A stretch of DNA of 64,000 nucleotides from Veillonella caviae (GTDB lineage: Bacteria > Bacillota > Negativicutes > Veillonellales > Veillonellaceae), in the NCBI RefSeq assembly GCF_003992125.1, contig NZ_RQUY01000007.1, positions 39,672 through 103,671 of the forward strand, read 5' to 3'. The position numbers and the translations under genes are program-made. Numbering within the stretch: the stretch's first letter is position 1; each line of letters opens with the position of its first letter. The notes under the pieces were generated by a model. The model saw only the letters and a list, made by a program, of their open reading frames with translations. It was not told the origin of the DNA and searched no databases. This document shows, in pieces, positions 63,926 to 64,000 of this stretch.

Positions 63926-63941
63926 GGGTTATAGGACAAAA
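63926..63941 (+). repeat. 16-base recurring word, copy 2
   Basis: GGGTTATAGGACAAAA, identical to 56643-56658, in AT-rich intergenic DNA near the right edge. Confidence 0.5.
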
Positions 63942-64000
63942 AGTGTGTGTGACTAATCCCAATAAGTTGGAAAATTTGTAGACATATGTAGCTCATTCCA

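Overview
The window looks like chromosome from a Veillonella-type bacterium (Negativicutes: Firmicutes with an outer membrane). This is an inference from gene content and AT-rich intergenic DNA, not from a database match. Supporting content includes two-subunit class I fumarase, aspartate ammonia-lyase, iron-sulfur L-serine dehydratase, hybrid cluster protein, an F-type ATP synthase operon, an ArnT-like glycosyltransferase of the kind used on envelope glycans, and a SpoVD-like PASTA penicillin-binding protein without other sporulation genes. There is no phage, IS element or CRISPR array; the region is mostly housekeeping core.

Positions 1-15000 (almost all minus strand) form the transcription/translation block. 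In transcription order it is: tRNA-Thr(TGT), Tyr, initiator Met, Thr(GGT), Met; tuf; then rpmG-secE-nusG-rplK-rplA-[L10 leader]-rplJ-rplL, a terminator, and finally rpoB and rpoC (rpoC runs off the left edge). The order resembles the enterobacterial thrU-tyrU-glyT-thrT-tufB-secE-nusG-rplKAJL-rpoBC region, but here rplL and rpoB are separated by aspA and a plus-strand glycosyltransferase gene that is frameshifted near its 3' end. rpoB has its own promoter, whose -35 box lies in the aspA terminator stem.

Positions 15000-33000 hold an orphan BrxF-like P-loop ATPase, a large secreted protein of unknown role, an operon cca-PBP-folD-hypA-hypB, the serine dehydratase genes, hcp divergent from a Crp/Fnr regulator with a well-placed palindrome between them, an unknown membrane protein, a DUF436 (YwlG-like) protein, the fumarase pair, and a second tRNA cluster (Asn, Glu, Val).

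Positions 33000-44200 (minus strand) hold an ACT-domain protein, a DUF711/UPF0210 protein, wecA-like and wecB-like genes for UDP-GlcNAc-based envelope polymers, and atpZ-atpI-atpBEFHAGDC. The c subunit has the residues expected of a proton-coupled rather than sodium-coupled ring.

Positions 44300-55700 hold phosphoglucomutase, a YitT membrane protein, ispE overlapping a GntR regulator, an alanine/glycine symporter, glutamate dehydrogenase, queC and queT (with a candidate preQ1-type leader plus terminator ahead of queT), exonuclease III, a small membrane protein and a rhodanese sulfurtransferase.

Positions 55700-64000 hold a DUF3829-like membrane-anchored protein and a six-gene nickel/peptide-class ABC transporter set: two permeases, a binding lipoprotein, two ATPases, and a second, paralogous binding lipoprotein as a separate unit. 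Both transcription units have related palindromes upstream (TACC/CCTATAGG/GGTA type), suggesting shared, possibly metal-responsive control. Together with hypA/hypB this points to nickel handling. Metabolically, aspartase, fumarase, serine dehydratase, glutamate dehydrogenase and amino-acid uptake fit an anaerobe that ferments organic acids and amino acids.
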